From Thermothielavioides terrestris NRRL 8126 (lineage: Eukaryota > Ascomycota > Sordariomycetes > Sordariales > Chaetomiaceae): 64,000 bases of DNA. The stretch lies in contig NC_016462.1 in assembly GCF_000226115.1 (NCBI RefSeq), positions 620,001-684,000 on the forward strand, in the 5' to 3' direction. The stretch's first letter is position 1. Each line of letters opens with the position of its first letter. The position numbers were made by a program, and so were the translations under genes. Positions 35,318-46,124 of the stretch are shown here, in pieces. The notes under the pieces were generated by a model that was not told the DNA's origin, ran no database searches, and saw nothing but the letters and a program-made list of their open reading frames with translations.

Positions 35318-38300
35318 TCACCTCGGGCTGAGCGCGGCCCGCGCAGTCGACGCGCCGGCGGCCTGGCTCCTCTTCAGAGCACGCAGCTCCTCCTCCACCT
35401 TCCGGCGCTTCGCTTGCTCCTCCTACAATGCGGGTTAGGTTAGCATCCTGCCTCTTCCAAACTTTACCTGGAAACCTGGAGGAATAAGACGGAGGGTGGG
35501 GGTTGGAAAACAATAAAAAAGACTGACCTTCAACTCCTCCTGGAACTTCCGCCGCTCCTCCTTCATGACGCCGCGGAACTGCTCGCTCAACATGCTGGCA
35601 CCCGCTCCAACCCTGCCCGCGCCGGCCCCATTAGCACCACCGGGAGCAGGCGAAACCGGCACGGGCGCCTTGAGCCTCTCGGCATCGAGCTCCTCCTGCA
35701 CCCTGGCCAGGCGGTCCCTGAGGGTCTGGACCTCGGCCTCGAGCTCGGCCTTGAGGCCGACGGCCTCGTCGAGGCGGCCCTCCATCTCGAAGCGCTCGCG
35801 CTCGGCGGCGATGGACTCGGCGGTGATCTCCTCGAGATCGCGGAGGGCGTTCTCGAGCTCGGCGCGCAGGCGCGCGATCTGCGCGTTGAGCTCCTCCGAC
35901 TGGCTCGAGTTGGTCAGCGCGGCCGCCTCGGCGGCGCGCTGCCGCCGCGTGCCGTACGCCCCGTCCAGCTCCGCCTTGGCGATCGCCACCTCCGTCTTGA
36001 GCTCCACCACCATCGTGTTCATCCGGTCCAGCTCCTCGTCCTTGGACCGCAGGTCCTGCTGGAGCTGGGTCACCTGGGCCGAGGCGGACTCGGCGGCGGC
36101 GGTTGCGGCCGAGAGCTGGGATTGCAGGGCGGCCTGCTCGGCCTCGGCGGCTGCGCGGGCGGCGGCGGATTGTTCGAGCTCGGATTGTGTGGTGGCGAGC
36201 GCGGCTTCCGCGGCGGCGAGGCGGGACTCGGCCTCGCGGACGTCGGATTCGAGCGTGGTGATGCGGGCGGCGCGTTCCTTGAGCTGCTCTTGGGCGGCCT
36301 TGGTCGTCGACGCCGACGCGGCTTCGTTGGCGGCCGTGGTCTTCTGGAGGGTGTCCATGTCGGAGAGGACCTGCTGCAGCTGGGCCTGGGCTTCGTTGGC
36401 GGCGCGCTCCGCATCGTCGAGGAGGGCCTGGGTTTGTAGGAGCTCCTCGGTCTTGGCCTGGAGTTCGCGGTCTTTTTCGGACTCGCTTCGGTTGTTGAGC
36501 TCGCGCTGCTGTTTGATTTGCCGCTGCAGGATGGCCTTCTGTTCGCGAAGGTTCGTAGCCTGCGCATACAGCCACTGGACCTTGGCCGAGAAGGCTTGCA
36601 GCGAGTACGGCTCAGTGGTGTAGCCCTCGAACTCGTTGCTGGACAAATCGTCCTCCTCGTCGCCCCCTTGACCCAAGGCGCGGGCCTGTCTGCGCGCTGC
36701 CCTCTGCTGCTCGATCTCGGCGTGGCCGGTCTGGATGATCTCCCACAAGCCCATGAGAACCGCATCGACTTGATCATCGCTTTGCTTTTTGGTCGAGGCG
36801 GACGACGCCGCCTCGAGCGCACGCGCAAGCTCCAGGCTCACGGTCTCGAGAGCACCTTCCAGGTAGTTCAGCTGCTCGTCTAGATCGCCTTCCGGGGCTG
36901 GCGGCTGGCCAGGATCGGACTGCTGCAGCAAGGCCTGGACTTGGCCGGCCACCGCCTTGACGCGAGCTGTGGCTTGATCGAGCGCTGACGCTTCAGCTGC
37001 ATACAGCTTCTGCCCCTCCGCGGCCGCGGCGAGACCCGTTTCCAGATACTCCAGCTGGCTGGGCAACGTCTCGCCAGAGCCGGCGGCAGCGTCTGGGGCC
37101 TCGAACCCCCCGTTTTTCGCTGGGTTAAATGCCACGACCACATCCCGGAGCTTGCGGTTCAGGGCCTCGAGCTTCGCCTCGGTGTCCGAGATTGTCCTCA
37201 GCTGCCCTTCGCTCTGAGCTCGGAGAGCCTCAGTCTCGGTGTTCATGTGCTGCTCAATCGCCCTGAGCCGCGAGTCGGCATCTCTGAACCGGTCCGTCTC
37301 GGCCTTGATGCGCATGTTCTCCTCGGCAGCCTTCGCGTGCTCGTCCATCAGCTCTTGATGCCTCGACTGCAACCGCGCAACCTCGTCCCGGAGCTGCTGC
37401 TCGGCCGTCTTCAGCTGCTCGTTCTCCTCCCTCGCCTTCTCCAGCTCTTCGCGCAGCTCCCTCAGCTGAGCGTTCTGCTCCCGGATCGGCGACTTTAGAG
37501 GTATCTCGATGGTGTTCTTGCGCGGACGGGTGGTCGGGCCGTCCACCTGGTCGAGCGGGAGGTACAGATTCTTGTCGAAATCGAGATCGTCGCTAGGTAT
37601 GTCCATGCTATTGCGGGTGTTCGTGTAGGTGTAGAGGCTCTCGGGGCTGCCGGGAATGCCGTTCATCATGGGCGCAACCGGCATCTGGCCCGACTTCTTG
37701 GAAGAGGCCCGGTGCGTCATCTGCAGGATGCCCGCAGTGTGCTGCAGCAGACGGCGTTGTGGCTCCATGAGGCGCTTCTCGAGGGAGAACAGCTCCATAG
37801 CCAACTCTTCGCAGCGGCGCTCGCACGCCTGCTTCTCCATCTCGGCCTCTTTGGCCGAGTCGCTCATGCGATTGCCCAGCAGGCTCTTCCTCTTGCCATC
37901 CGCTTTAGAGGACGAGTACAGCCTGGCCATGGATATCGCGGCATCGCGGTACTTGACCTGTATCGCCAGGTTCGCTCGCGCCTGCTCGACGCGCATCGAC
38001 AGGAACTGGACCTGCTTCTTGAGGTCGTCCACCTCTTCCGGCGACAGGATCTCGAACGTCTTGCTATCGGTTAGGGCGGTCTCGGTCAGCAGATGCACCT
38101 GGATCGGGTCTTTCAGGTCGACAAGCGCGGAACTCTGCGGCCGGTTCTCGTTCGACTGCGCAACCACAGCTGAGGTTAGACAGGGACAACTCAACTACGC
38201 GCACAAGGCAGGAGGAGATTGGCGGGGTTTTGAATCTCGTACTGGATTGTACAGCTGCTTGTCCTTCTCGAAGCTGCTCAAGATGTCTTTCCTGTACCCC

Positions 38301-38440
38301 TCCACCAGCGCCTTTCCGGTCGGCGTCATGATGGGCTGAGGCCCCGGAGGAGGAAAGCTCTCCGCGGGAGCAAAGCCATTGTTCCGTTGTCCTACTGACC
38401 CTCCTGCCGAGCCGCCTCTTCTCGACGCAGCGCCGTTCAT
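35318..38440 (-). CDS. Uds1-domain (up-regulated during septation) coiled-coil protein
   Basis: A large coiled-coil protein whose N-terminal region matches the fungal Uds1 domain family, named for induction during septation; its molecular role is not well known. Three exons: 38440-38243, 38155-35528 and 35422-35318, giving 976 residues, with an 87-bp intron (38156-38242) and a 105-bp intron (35423-35527), both phase 0. The Uds1 domain spans about residues 75-220: SALVDLKDPIQVHLLTETAL, ILSPEEVDDLKKQVQFLS, then RRCEELAMELFSLEKRL. From about residue 300 to the end it is almost continuous heptad-type sequence rich in Glu, Ala, Gln and Arg, including a long Ala/Glu-rich stretch near 680-850. The last exon ends the coil (EEQAKRRKVEEELRAL) with a short tail. 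The disordered N-terminus contains FPPPGPQPIMTPTGKALVEGY. A cytoskeletal or septum scaffold role is inference. Confidence 0.85.
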
Positions 38441-39128
38441 CGCGAAGGCCTCGGGACTAGGGATGGCGTCTGCGAGAATGCATTATCCAAGAAAAAAGGT
38501 GGCCCGAGTGACTGGAGGTTCGAGCGTCGTGTGAATGCGAGACCAATCCCCGTCGAACTCCAATCGCGTCCGTTTAGTTATATAAAGCCATGCGCAATGA
38601 TGGAGCGTGCAAGACCCTTGAGTGAAGCGATTGTTCTGCGTCTGCCTCTTGCGTCGAGGAGGCTGCACGAGGAGTCGATTGATCGATTTTGAGCCAGGGG
38701 CCAGCGCGCAGGCTGGGGTTCAAAGAAGATGCAGCGCGAAAGTGGAGCTCGATCTTTTAAAGCGCACCACAGTCAGTGAACGCCAGGGATGTCTCAGCTT
38801 CGCACGTGCAAACAAATCGACGTTAGGTAGGGATGGAGACTGCAGACAGGCAGCCGCGTTGGGTTCACGTCCAGAGCCAAATAACGAAGGCGCTGTGGCG
38901 GAGCAAACAGAGCATGCCAAGACAGTCAAGACGGTGAACAAAGGACGTGAGGTGGTGATAGGGATGAAGCTGGGGAAAAGAGCGAGGCCGTAACGGGCCG
39001 CTGTGCTGTGATGTGCGTTGGGAGGCGCTGGGGATTGTCCGGGCTGAGCGGATCCGGGGCTCTGGGAGTTGTCCCTTGCGCCGGCAGCGCCAAGGTGGGT
39101 GGCCCCGCAGGCGGCCGCTCTTGCTGGA
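38441..39128. other. Upstream region of the Uds1-domain gene
   Basis: Contains the promoter and 5' UTR of the minus-strand gene ending its first exon at 38440. No other gene is recognised. Confidence 0.5.
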
Positions 39129-39518
39129 GGTTATAGAGGTCCCGCCAAGACTAATTTCGGCCAATTGTCGGCAATGTTTTTACAGCGTCAGTACCCCGCC
39201 AAGACCGCCAAGGGGTTTGCACTATCGCCACGGGTTAGCCACGGGTTAGTTCGCTGGGGGTACGGGGGGCGGCGCTAGCCCCCCGCTGGTTAGGATTCGG
39301 GTTAAGGTTAGGGTGAGGGTCAAGGTTAGGGTGCGGGTTAACTTCGTTTTCTTTTTTTTCGATTTGGTTGAGGTTTAGTAAAGTTGTTGCTACGAGTCTT
39401 CGCGATTGTACATTGTCGATGTTGCTCTAAGTCGTCGCGGCCCCGCTCACCCCGTAGCGATTGTAAATACTTGTAAGCGGCAACCTCCGAAATTAGTCTT
39501 GGCGGGACCTCTATAACC
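39129..39518 (-). mobile_element. TIR family B element, copy 4 (best preserved)
   Basis: 390 bp, bounded by GGTTATAGAGG (39129) and its exact inverse ending at 39518. It has the same length and ends as copy 2, in the opposite orientation. It is the least RIP-mutated copy, retaining CCAAGACCGCCAAGG and GCCACGGG where other copies carry TpA. The telomere-like block at 39290-39337 is eight hexamers, two of them exact TTAGGG. It lies between two housekeeping genes rather than in the repeat-rich end. There is no coding capacity, so transposition would need a transposase supplied from elsewhere. Confidence 0.88.
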
Positions 39519-40011
39519 ACGACCCCGCTCTTGGCATCCGGGGCTGCTGACTTGCCAGCCAGGTGGGCTATAACGTCCACGGGTATTTTTAGGACGGCTT
39601 CCCGGGTCGTCATCCTTCCTGACATCTTTGCCCACAGACCCATACGATTGGGTGAAGCTCCTGTGGCGAGGCTTCCCGCACATCTAGGCAAACCACGCTG
39701 AAGCTCCTGTAGGATCAGACTCTTGTAACCCTTACTGTGCGTGGCTTGTAGTTCGGCCTGCGTGTTTGCGCTTACGGTGCGTGGCATGGACAAGCAGGTC
39801 CCAAAAATTGGTTGCAGTCGGGAACACGGCCGCGTCGAACTTTTTCTGAAGTGCCCGCTTTGTCCAAGACGACTGCTTCATCACGGATCACACCGTCAGC
39901 CCATGAGAGATGTCTCTCCGGAGGGGTTGCTGGCTACAGTCTCCATTCTAAACCCGACTGGGAAGAATGTCCATGTACATACAGTAAACGTCCAAGCAAC
40001 CTAGGCGGCCC
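39519..40011. other. Intergenic, downstream of the Dsc2-like gene
   Basis: Likely 3' UTR and spacer. No gene is recognised. Confidence 0.5.
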
Positions 40012-40897
40012 TCAGAAGGCGCCGCGAACCTCATCGAGGAGCTGCCGGCCCATGGTTCTCCGTCGGTTGCCCTCGGTCTCAACTGACTGGTGAGCTCCAG
40101 GGGCGACGCCGGTCGACGCGCCCTCGCTCTCGAGCCTCCTCCGCATGCCCTCGAACCTGTCGCTGCTCCGCGGTCGCCGCATGCCCACAACCCACCCCGG
40201 CACGCGCCAGCGCGTCAGTGCCCCGGGGAGCAGTTCGCTGCGCCAGGCCTGGCCCACCATCCAGCCCACCGCGGCGCCGAGCAGCGAGCCCGGCCACTGG
40301 AACAGCGCCAGCTGGAGCGCCATGACGTACTTGGTCGACTTGTCCGAGAACGTCACCCCGGGGGCGTCGTCGCGGTCCCCGGGGGCGCCCGTGGTGAGCG
40401 CAACCTTGTACTGATACACGTGCGGGACCATGGCATGGTACTGCGCCAGGATGGCGAAGATGAGGGGCGTGGGGCCGGCCGGTAGGAAGTCGAAGATCCC
40501 CCAGCTCAGCGGCCGGAGAACCACCGTCAAGACCACCGGCGTGATGATGGAGGTGAGGAACCCCGAGACGAGCACGAACGACTGCGCCAAAGTTAGCTAC
40601 CAAGCGCTCTGCGGAGGCGAGTGAGCGATCGGCAAGACATACGGCGAATTTCCTCGAACCCCACTGCTGCTCAACCACGCGCAGGTTGTAAAGGGTCATG
40701 GCGCCAAAGAGCACCTCGGACGAGTTGGTGTAGCACAGCTGCCAGACCAGAGCTCGCCATGTCTGGCGGTACCGCAGGATGTGGGTGCCAACCGAGATGT
40801 AGAAGTAGTGCTTGACGTCGAAGAGGCTCGCCGCAATCGAGCCCCCGACCAGGGCCAGCACAAGCGTGCGAGTGACGGGCGTGCTGGCGAACGACAT
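40012..40897 (-). CDS. Rhomboid-like membrane protein, Dsc2/UBAC2-type pseudoprotease
   Basis: An integral membrane protein with the layout of Dsc2/Ucp14, the rhomboid-fold subunit of the Golgi/ER Dsc E3 ubiquitin ligase. Two exons, 40897-40643 and 40581-40012, with a 61-bp phase-0 intron (40582-40642); 274 residues. The first exon shows a short lead, a hydrophobic segment (VLALVGGSIAASLF) and the rhomboid-type loop YRQTWRALVWQLCYTN followed by VLFGAMTLYNLRVVEQQWGSRKF. The second exon continues with membrane segments (SIITPVVLTVVL, TPLIFAILAQY, LFQWPGSLLGAAVGWMVG). I see no GxSG catalytic serine motif, consistent with a pseudoprotease. The C-terminus is basic and polar and ends MGRQLLDEVRGAF; the UBA domain expected in Dsc2/UBAC2 is not recognisable. 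It is divergent from RER2 (635 bp). A different rhomboid-related family remains possible. Confidence 0.65.
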
Positions 40898-41532
40898 GGC
40901 TGCTGAGCGGGCGGCGTGCCTGTTGCTACCTCGACATTATCTGGGAGGATGTCGGGCAAGCAAGGGAAAGAAAAGAAAGAACAAAAGAAAAGAAGAGAAC
41001 TGTGTAGGAATGAGTGCTGGTGTGGAAAGACCTTACAAAGCTGAGCTTCGTCTCCTTCTGGGTTGATTCTATGCAAGTTGATGATGAATCTGACACCTGT
41101 CGTGTCGTGTCGATGAGCGGCAGCGCACATGCCACCTTCGCTGATAATGCTGTTGTCCCTGAGCGAGCCAAGACCTGGTCCACCTACGATGACATCGGTG
41201 GATCCCGTTCCAGGCAATGGAAGGCAGACAGACCCACCCTAACTTTCCTTGGTTCCGAGCAGTTGACACGCAAGAGGCATGTTCACAAGCCACAATTTCT
41301 CCCCTGGTCTTCCGTACAGAATCCTTCGCTGTAATCCGTACACCCAGCCGGGTCTGGTGTTCTCAACACATTGCTTCAAGGATGGCGTCTTTTGTTTGAC
41401 GAGCTGCTGTGTGCGCCCTTGAGATCGCTGTAGTGTAGTTCATTTTTTTCCGAATCCCGCCTTTCGCCAGTCGACACACCCGAATCCCGAGCTGGCGTCT
41501 CACGCACCTGGCCTCCCCGTACCGCCAACCCA
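40898..41532. promoter_or_regulatory. Shared upstream region of Dsc2-like gene and RER2
   Basis: 635 bp between divergent start codons. Next to the Dsc2-like start the minus strand has a long CT-rich tract, common in fungal 5' leaders. No specific site is identified. Confidence 0.45.
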
Positions 41533-42733
41533 ATGTCGGATCTTTACTTCCCGCGGCTGCGCAGCTGGTTTCTCAGCTCCCCGCCCGCCGAATGGGCCCT
41601 TGAGTGCCTCCGCTCGACCGTAATCGGCGCCCTGTCCCAGGGGCCGATCCCGCGCCATGTAGCCTTCGAGATGGACGGCAACCGGCGGTACGCCCGGAGC
41701 CACAAGATAGAGACGATCGAGGGCCATTCTTTGGGCTTTGAAGCTCTTGCTCGGGTGCGTGCGCCTGATTGGAGGAGGTCTAAGCGGGAGTGTGGGTGCT
41801 GACGCGACTACGCTTAAGGTCCTCGAGGTCTGCTACAAGTGCGGCGTCGAAGTCGTCACGGTCTACGCTTTCAGCATCGAGAACTTCCACCGCCCCAAGT
41901 ACGAGGTCGATGGGCTTATGCAGCTTGCGAAACTCAAACTCGAGCAGCTTTCACAGCACGGAGAGCTGCTCGAGCGATATGGCGCGAGTGTGAGGGTGCT
42001 GGGCCGCCTGGATCTCATCCCGCCAGACGTGCTCGAGGTTGTGGAGAAAGCGACTGCCGCCACGCAGCACAACACAAAGTCTGCAGCTCCGGTCCCAACC
42101 TTCCCCGTGCCGGCCAAGTGTTCACGTGCTGACCGCCCCTCTAGATGCGTCCTCAATATTTGCTTCCCCTACACCTCGAGAGAAGAGATGACCACGGCGA
42201 TCAGACGCACCGTGGAGGAATACTCGACCACCCCCCGCCCCCACAGCACGCCCTTTTCGCAGAGCAGAATCACGCAGAAGATCCTCTCTAAGCAGGCGGG
42301 CAAGGCTGAGATGCTCGATCCCATCAGCGAATCCCCTTCGCCCACGCCCTCTTCGATTGCGTCGGACGATCAGGACGACGCCGCCTCGACGGCGACGACG
42401 CTACGCTCCGAATCGACGGCCGCTAAGAGCGGCGGCGCGGAGACGGTAGCCATCTACCCCAACGCAGAGACCATCACGCCCGAGACGATCGAGAAGCACT
42501 TGTATACGGCGGGTTGCCCCCCACTCGACATCTTCATCAGGACCAGCGGCGTGGAGCGGCTGAGCGACTTCATGCTGTGGCAGTGCCATCGCGACACCCA
42601 CATCTTCTTCCTCAAGTGCTTCTGGCCCGAGTTCGACCTCTGGCACTTCCTGCCCGTGCTGGTGGAATGGCAATGGAGGCAGAAGCAGAAGGCGAGAGAC
42701 GAGCGCCCGCGCAGGCGGCTGAAGCATGCATGA
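41533..42733 (+). CDS. RER2: Dehydrodolichyl diphosphate synthase (cis-prenyltransferase Rer2)
   Basis: Adds isoprene units in cis to farnesyl diphosphate to make the dolichol precursor for protein glycosylation at the ER. Three exons: 41533-41754, 41819-42078 and 42145-42733; 356 residues. The catalytic MDGNRRYARS motif includes Asp48, followed by EGHSLGFEALARVLEVCYKCGV across intron 1 (64 bp). Further conserved blocks are VYAFSIENFHRP, YGASVRVLG, LNICFPYTSREEM and the C-terminal DIFIRTSGVERLSDFMLWQ. Intron 2 (42079-42144) is 66 bp, a multiple of three, and has no in-frame stop; it is called an intron because it contains a CTGAC branch site, ends CTCTAG and interrupts the conserved HNTK..VLNICFPY block. 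A Ser/Asp-rich insert before RTSGVERLSD is usual in filamentous fungi. The partner NgBR/Nus1 subunit is not in the window. Confidence 0.94.
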
Positions 42734-43585
42734 TTGGCGGCGCTCACTGCTCAAGGGCATTAGAAAGAACAGCGCGGAGCGCGAGTTTAGACACGGGACA
42801 GGGCAAGGCGTTGGGGCAGCGGAAGAGTTGGCTGTTTTTATTGGCCGTTCTATGTATTCGGATATGCTTGAGGGGACACCAGCCAGTGGCTACACAATAC
42901 ACTCGATCGCGACGCATCTTGTGGGCGAGAACTTCCGTTCTCTTGTGTTCGACAAGGACACAGTAATAAAACTGGGCAATTGGGGGGGAAAAAGGGAATT
43001 AACCATGCGATACGGAGGTCTGCAGCACACAATAGGTATTCTACTTAGTGCAGGCTCAATGTGCGTTGACTCTCGTCCCTCCCACTTTTTCTTCAGATGC
43101 GGGTGCAGATGCGCCATGCTCTTATCTTATCTGCTCCGGCGCGGATGGTGACGTATCAGAAGCTCCGATGAGGTCCCCCCACACCCGGCAGAAACCCGTT
43201 GTTGGTGGGCGGTGTTGCGCTGGGCCAAGGGGTCACTTTGGGGGAAGATCCCGCTCTTCGAGGTCTCGTTCCCGCTCCCTTTTGCTGTGCTCTAGCCGGC
43301 GACAACACACCACCTCAGATGTGATTTCCAGCGCTCTGTGGCCTTGCCGGTATGCCTTTCCGCGTGCGCCAGTCCCAGCAGATGCCAATAATTTGACTTG
43401 TCGCTCACCGGAAAGTCCTGCGCAGTCCGAGCGGAATCAGCGACAGGCTTGAATCAACCCTCTTCATTCTCGTCCCTCGTCTCCTTCCTCAACCTTGTCT
43501 TCTCCTCGCCCTTCCAACTCCCCCGCCCTTACCCCCCGCACTCAGAATTACTCCCGCATCTATATCCAAACGCAGCGTGTACACC
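42734..43585. other. Intergenic, RER2 3' UTR and ING gene 5' leader
   Basis: No gene is seen. About 100 bases before 43586 are strongly C/T-rich on the + strand, typical of a fungal 5' leader. Confidence 0.5.
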
Positions 43586-46124
43586 ATGAGAACGTCGAGG
43601 CCACCCGCGACCGACGGCGGCAGCGCTTCCAGTCGCAGAACGCAGCCGGTGCGCCAGACGCGGGTCAACCCGCCACGCACCTCGTCGCTCAATCGCGCCA
43701 ACCCGCTGGCTGGCGCCCCCGCACCAGAGCAGCCCATCAACATCCTGCCGGGCGTTACGCACTTCGCAGATGCCATTACAGCCCTTCCGAAGGAACTGGT
43801 CCGACATTTCACCCTGCTCAAGGAGGTCGACGCTAAGATTTTCGCTCCCGAGGCCGCCCTGTTCCAGCTCCTCCACGACGCCCTCAACACCCCCGCTCCA
43901 GACTTCACCAGGACGCTCAACGGTGCATCGAGTAGTGCCACGTCGGTATCCGCGAACGCGAACGCTCAGAACAACAGCACCGTGGCCTCCAACCCTCCGG
44001 CGCCGCCCTCGGATTCCACCGCCGCTTCGGTGTTTGATCCGGCGAACCTCCCCCGCCGCGCCCTCTTCCACGAGACTGCACTGAAGATACAAGGAATGAT
44101 GGTTGCGCTGGAAGAGAAGAACCACCTCATTGCGACCGCCAACGACGCCCTACAAAAGCAGCTGTCGCGCATTGAAAGCATCTGGCCCCACCTGGAAGCC
44201 GAATTCAGCGACGAGGCCAAATGGGGCAGCACGACACACTGGGCCTATGTGGAAAACAGGCAAGCAAAGGCCAACGATAAGCAAGCCGAGCGCTCGCGGC
44301 GCGAAGGCGCGGCCACTCTCTCTGCTGCCGCCCAGCAGCTGGCTGAGGAGGCCGCCGCCCGCAGCAACGACAGGAAGCAGGCCCTGGCAGCCAAGAAAAA
44401 CGCAAAGAACCACGCTGCCGATGGTGTTGATGGCGACAAAGCGCAAGAGTCTGGAAAGAAAGCCCAAGGCGGCGGCAAGTCGAGAAAACCGCTGCCGGAC
44501 TCCGGGCCAGTCGGCCTCGGCATCAGGCCGGCCCCCGCCGGCACTGCTCCGCCAAACAAGAAACGCAAGGTCGAGGCGGCAAAGCCCAATGGAGGAGCCG
44601 TTGCCGAGCGGGCGATGAGCACCGTCTTTGGCAACAACGCGTCGAAACAGAGGACCACAAGTCCAAGAGAGACTCCGGCTCCCGAGAACGGGCCAAAGAA
44701 GCGCAAGGCGCTCCCGACGTCGAGCAACCAGGCGAAGAAGAGGCAGGTGTTATTCGTGTCATTGCAGTATTCAATCGCGATCGCGCTGGCTGACCAAGCT
44801 ACAGTAGGGCCAACACAGCCTTGTCTCCGTCTGTTACATCGTCCCCGGTCATCGGAACGTTCCCCGATCCCGTCAAAGCTGGGAGGGGCTCGCCTGCCCC
44901 GTCAGCTGTCGGCCCACGACCTGCCTCGTCTCGCGCACGCCAGAACTCTATACAGTCGAATGTCGAAAACGCTCGACAGCGGCCTCCATCCACCGCCTCC
45001 AACAAGCCGAACGGAAACCCCCAGGAAACCCCAGATCCAAATCAGCCTAGTAACGGCGCGAATACAGACTCCAAGGCGCAGAAGGAGGCACCTCTGTCCG
45101 TTGTGGACAAGCCAGACCCGTCGAAGCCAGAGGCCGAAGAGCCCGTTCCCGCGCCGGAGCCAACACCGAACGGCAGCAGGAAGGAGAGCGCCGCGAAACC
45201 AAACGAGGAGCGCGAGCAGCCAAAGAAGGAGGCCGCCTCGCTGGCCATCCAACCTGCACCAGCGCCCATGGTTAAGACGAAGAGCGGACGCGCGAGCAAG
45301 CCCTCCACGCCAGCCATCGCAACGTTTGCCGAAGCGGCCTCGAGCAACGTCACAGCGACGACGACCACCTCGAGGTCCAGGCCATCGCGCAACGGTGAGA
45401 GCGGCGCCAGCTCCACCACAAGCACGGCAACGACCAACAGCACTACAACACCCAACAACAGCAGCAGCAGCACCGCCACCGCCGCCACCACCAACACCAC
45501 CAGCAGTAGCGGCGCCACGGCAAAACGAAGCCACAAAAAGGGCGCGTCCGTCTCCGCCACTGCCGCCGCCGTGGCCCAAGCAGCGCAGCAAGCGGGCGGC
45601 GCCTCAGCAGCAGCAGCCGCCGACAGGGAAAAGGAAAAAGACAAGGAAAGAGAGCCCTCCACCGCGAAGAAGGACAAGGACAAGGACGGCGGCAATGCCC
45701 GCCACCAAAACAACCACCACCGCGGCCGCGCCGACGTCGAGAACGAAGACGAAGACGAGGACGACGACGAGGACGGCCAGGACAACGCGGACGAGGACCT
45801 CTACTGCTACTGCAACCAGGTCAGCTACGGCGAGATGGTGGCGTGCGACGGGGAGGGCTGTCCGCGCGAGTGGTTCCACCTCGAGTGTGTCGGGTTGAAG
45901 GTCGCGCCCAAGGTGAATGGTGGGTTTTTTCCCTCCTTTTTCTTTTCCCCTTTTCTTTTTTATTTGCCTTTTGCTCTCTCCCTTCTCTCTTCCCCCCTTT
46001 CCCCCTCCCCACACTTTCCCGGCCGTTGCGTTTGAACGACGCTGTGCTAACGATCGATCCTCTTTCAGCGAAATGGTACTGCGAGGACTGCAAGAAGAGG
46101 TTGAAGATTGCCGAGCGGAGATGA
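43586..46124 (+). CDS. ING-family PHD-finger chromatin protein (Pho23/Yng2-like)
   Basis: Inhibitor-of-growth family proteins anchor histone deacetylase (Rpd3L: Pho23) or acetyltransferase (NuA4: Yng2) complexes and read H3K4me3 with a PHD finger. The N-terminal ING region begins with [33 protein letters not shown] (residues 54-86; shown in two ING-like halves, the second near 170-215, [15 protein letters not shown]). A long disordered middle follows, rich in Ser/Thr/Ala/Lys, with KKRK-type basic clusters and an Asp/Glu run. The C-terminal PHD (about 718-770) shows a full C4HC3 set: CYC, CDGEGC, WFHLEC, WYCEDC. Intron 2 is 45920-46068. Intron 1 is uncertain: the frame must shift between 44741 and 44820, the best choice being donor 44749 with acceptor ending 44807 (or 44804), giving about 776 residues. 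The first in-frame ATG is 43586. The PHD wording is closer to Pho23 than to Yng2. Confidence 0.85.

Noticed and set aside
35565..36623. 352-codon open frame on the + strand within the Uds1-domain gene
   Set aside because: A Ser/Ala/Arg-rich mirror of the coiled-coil coding sequence, with no independent features.
44902..45785. Antisense open frames over the ING gene middle region
   Set aside because: They are shadows of a low-complexity Ser/Thr/Ala region; the sense frame leads into a clear PHD finger.
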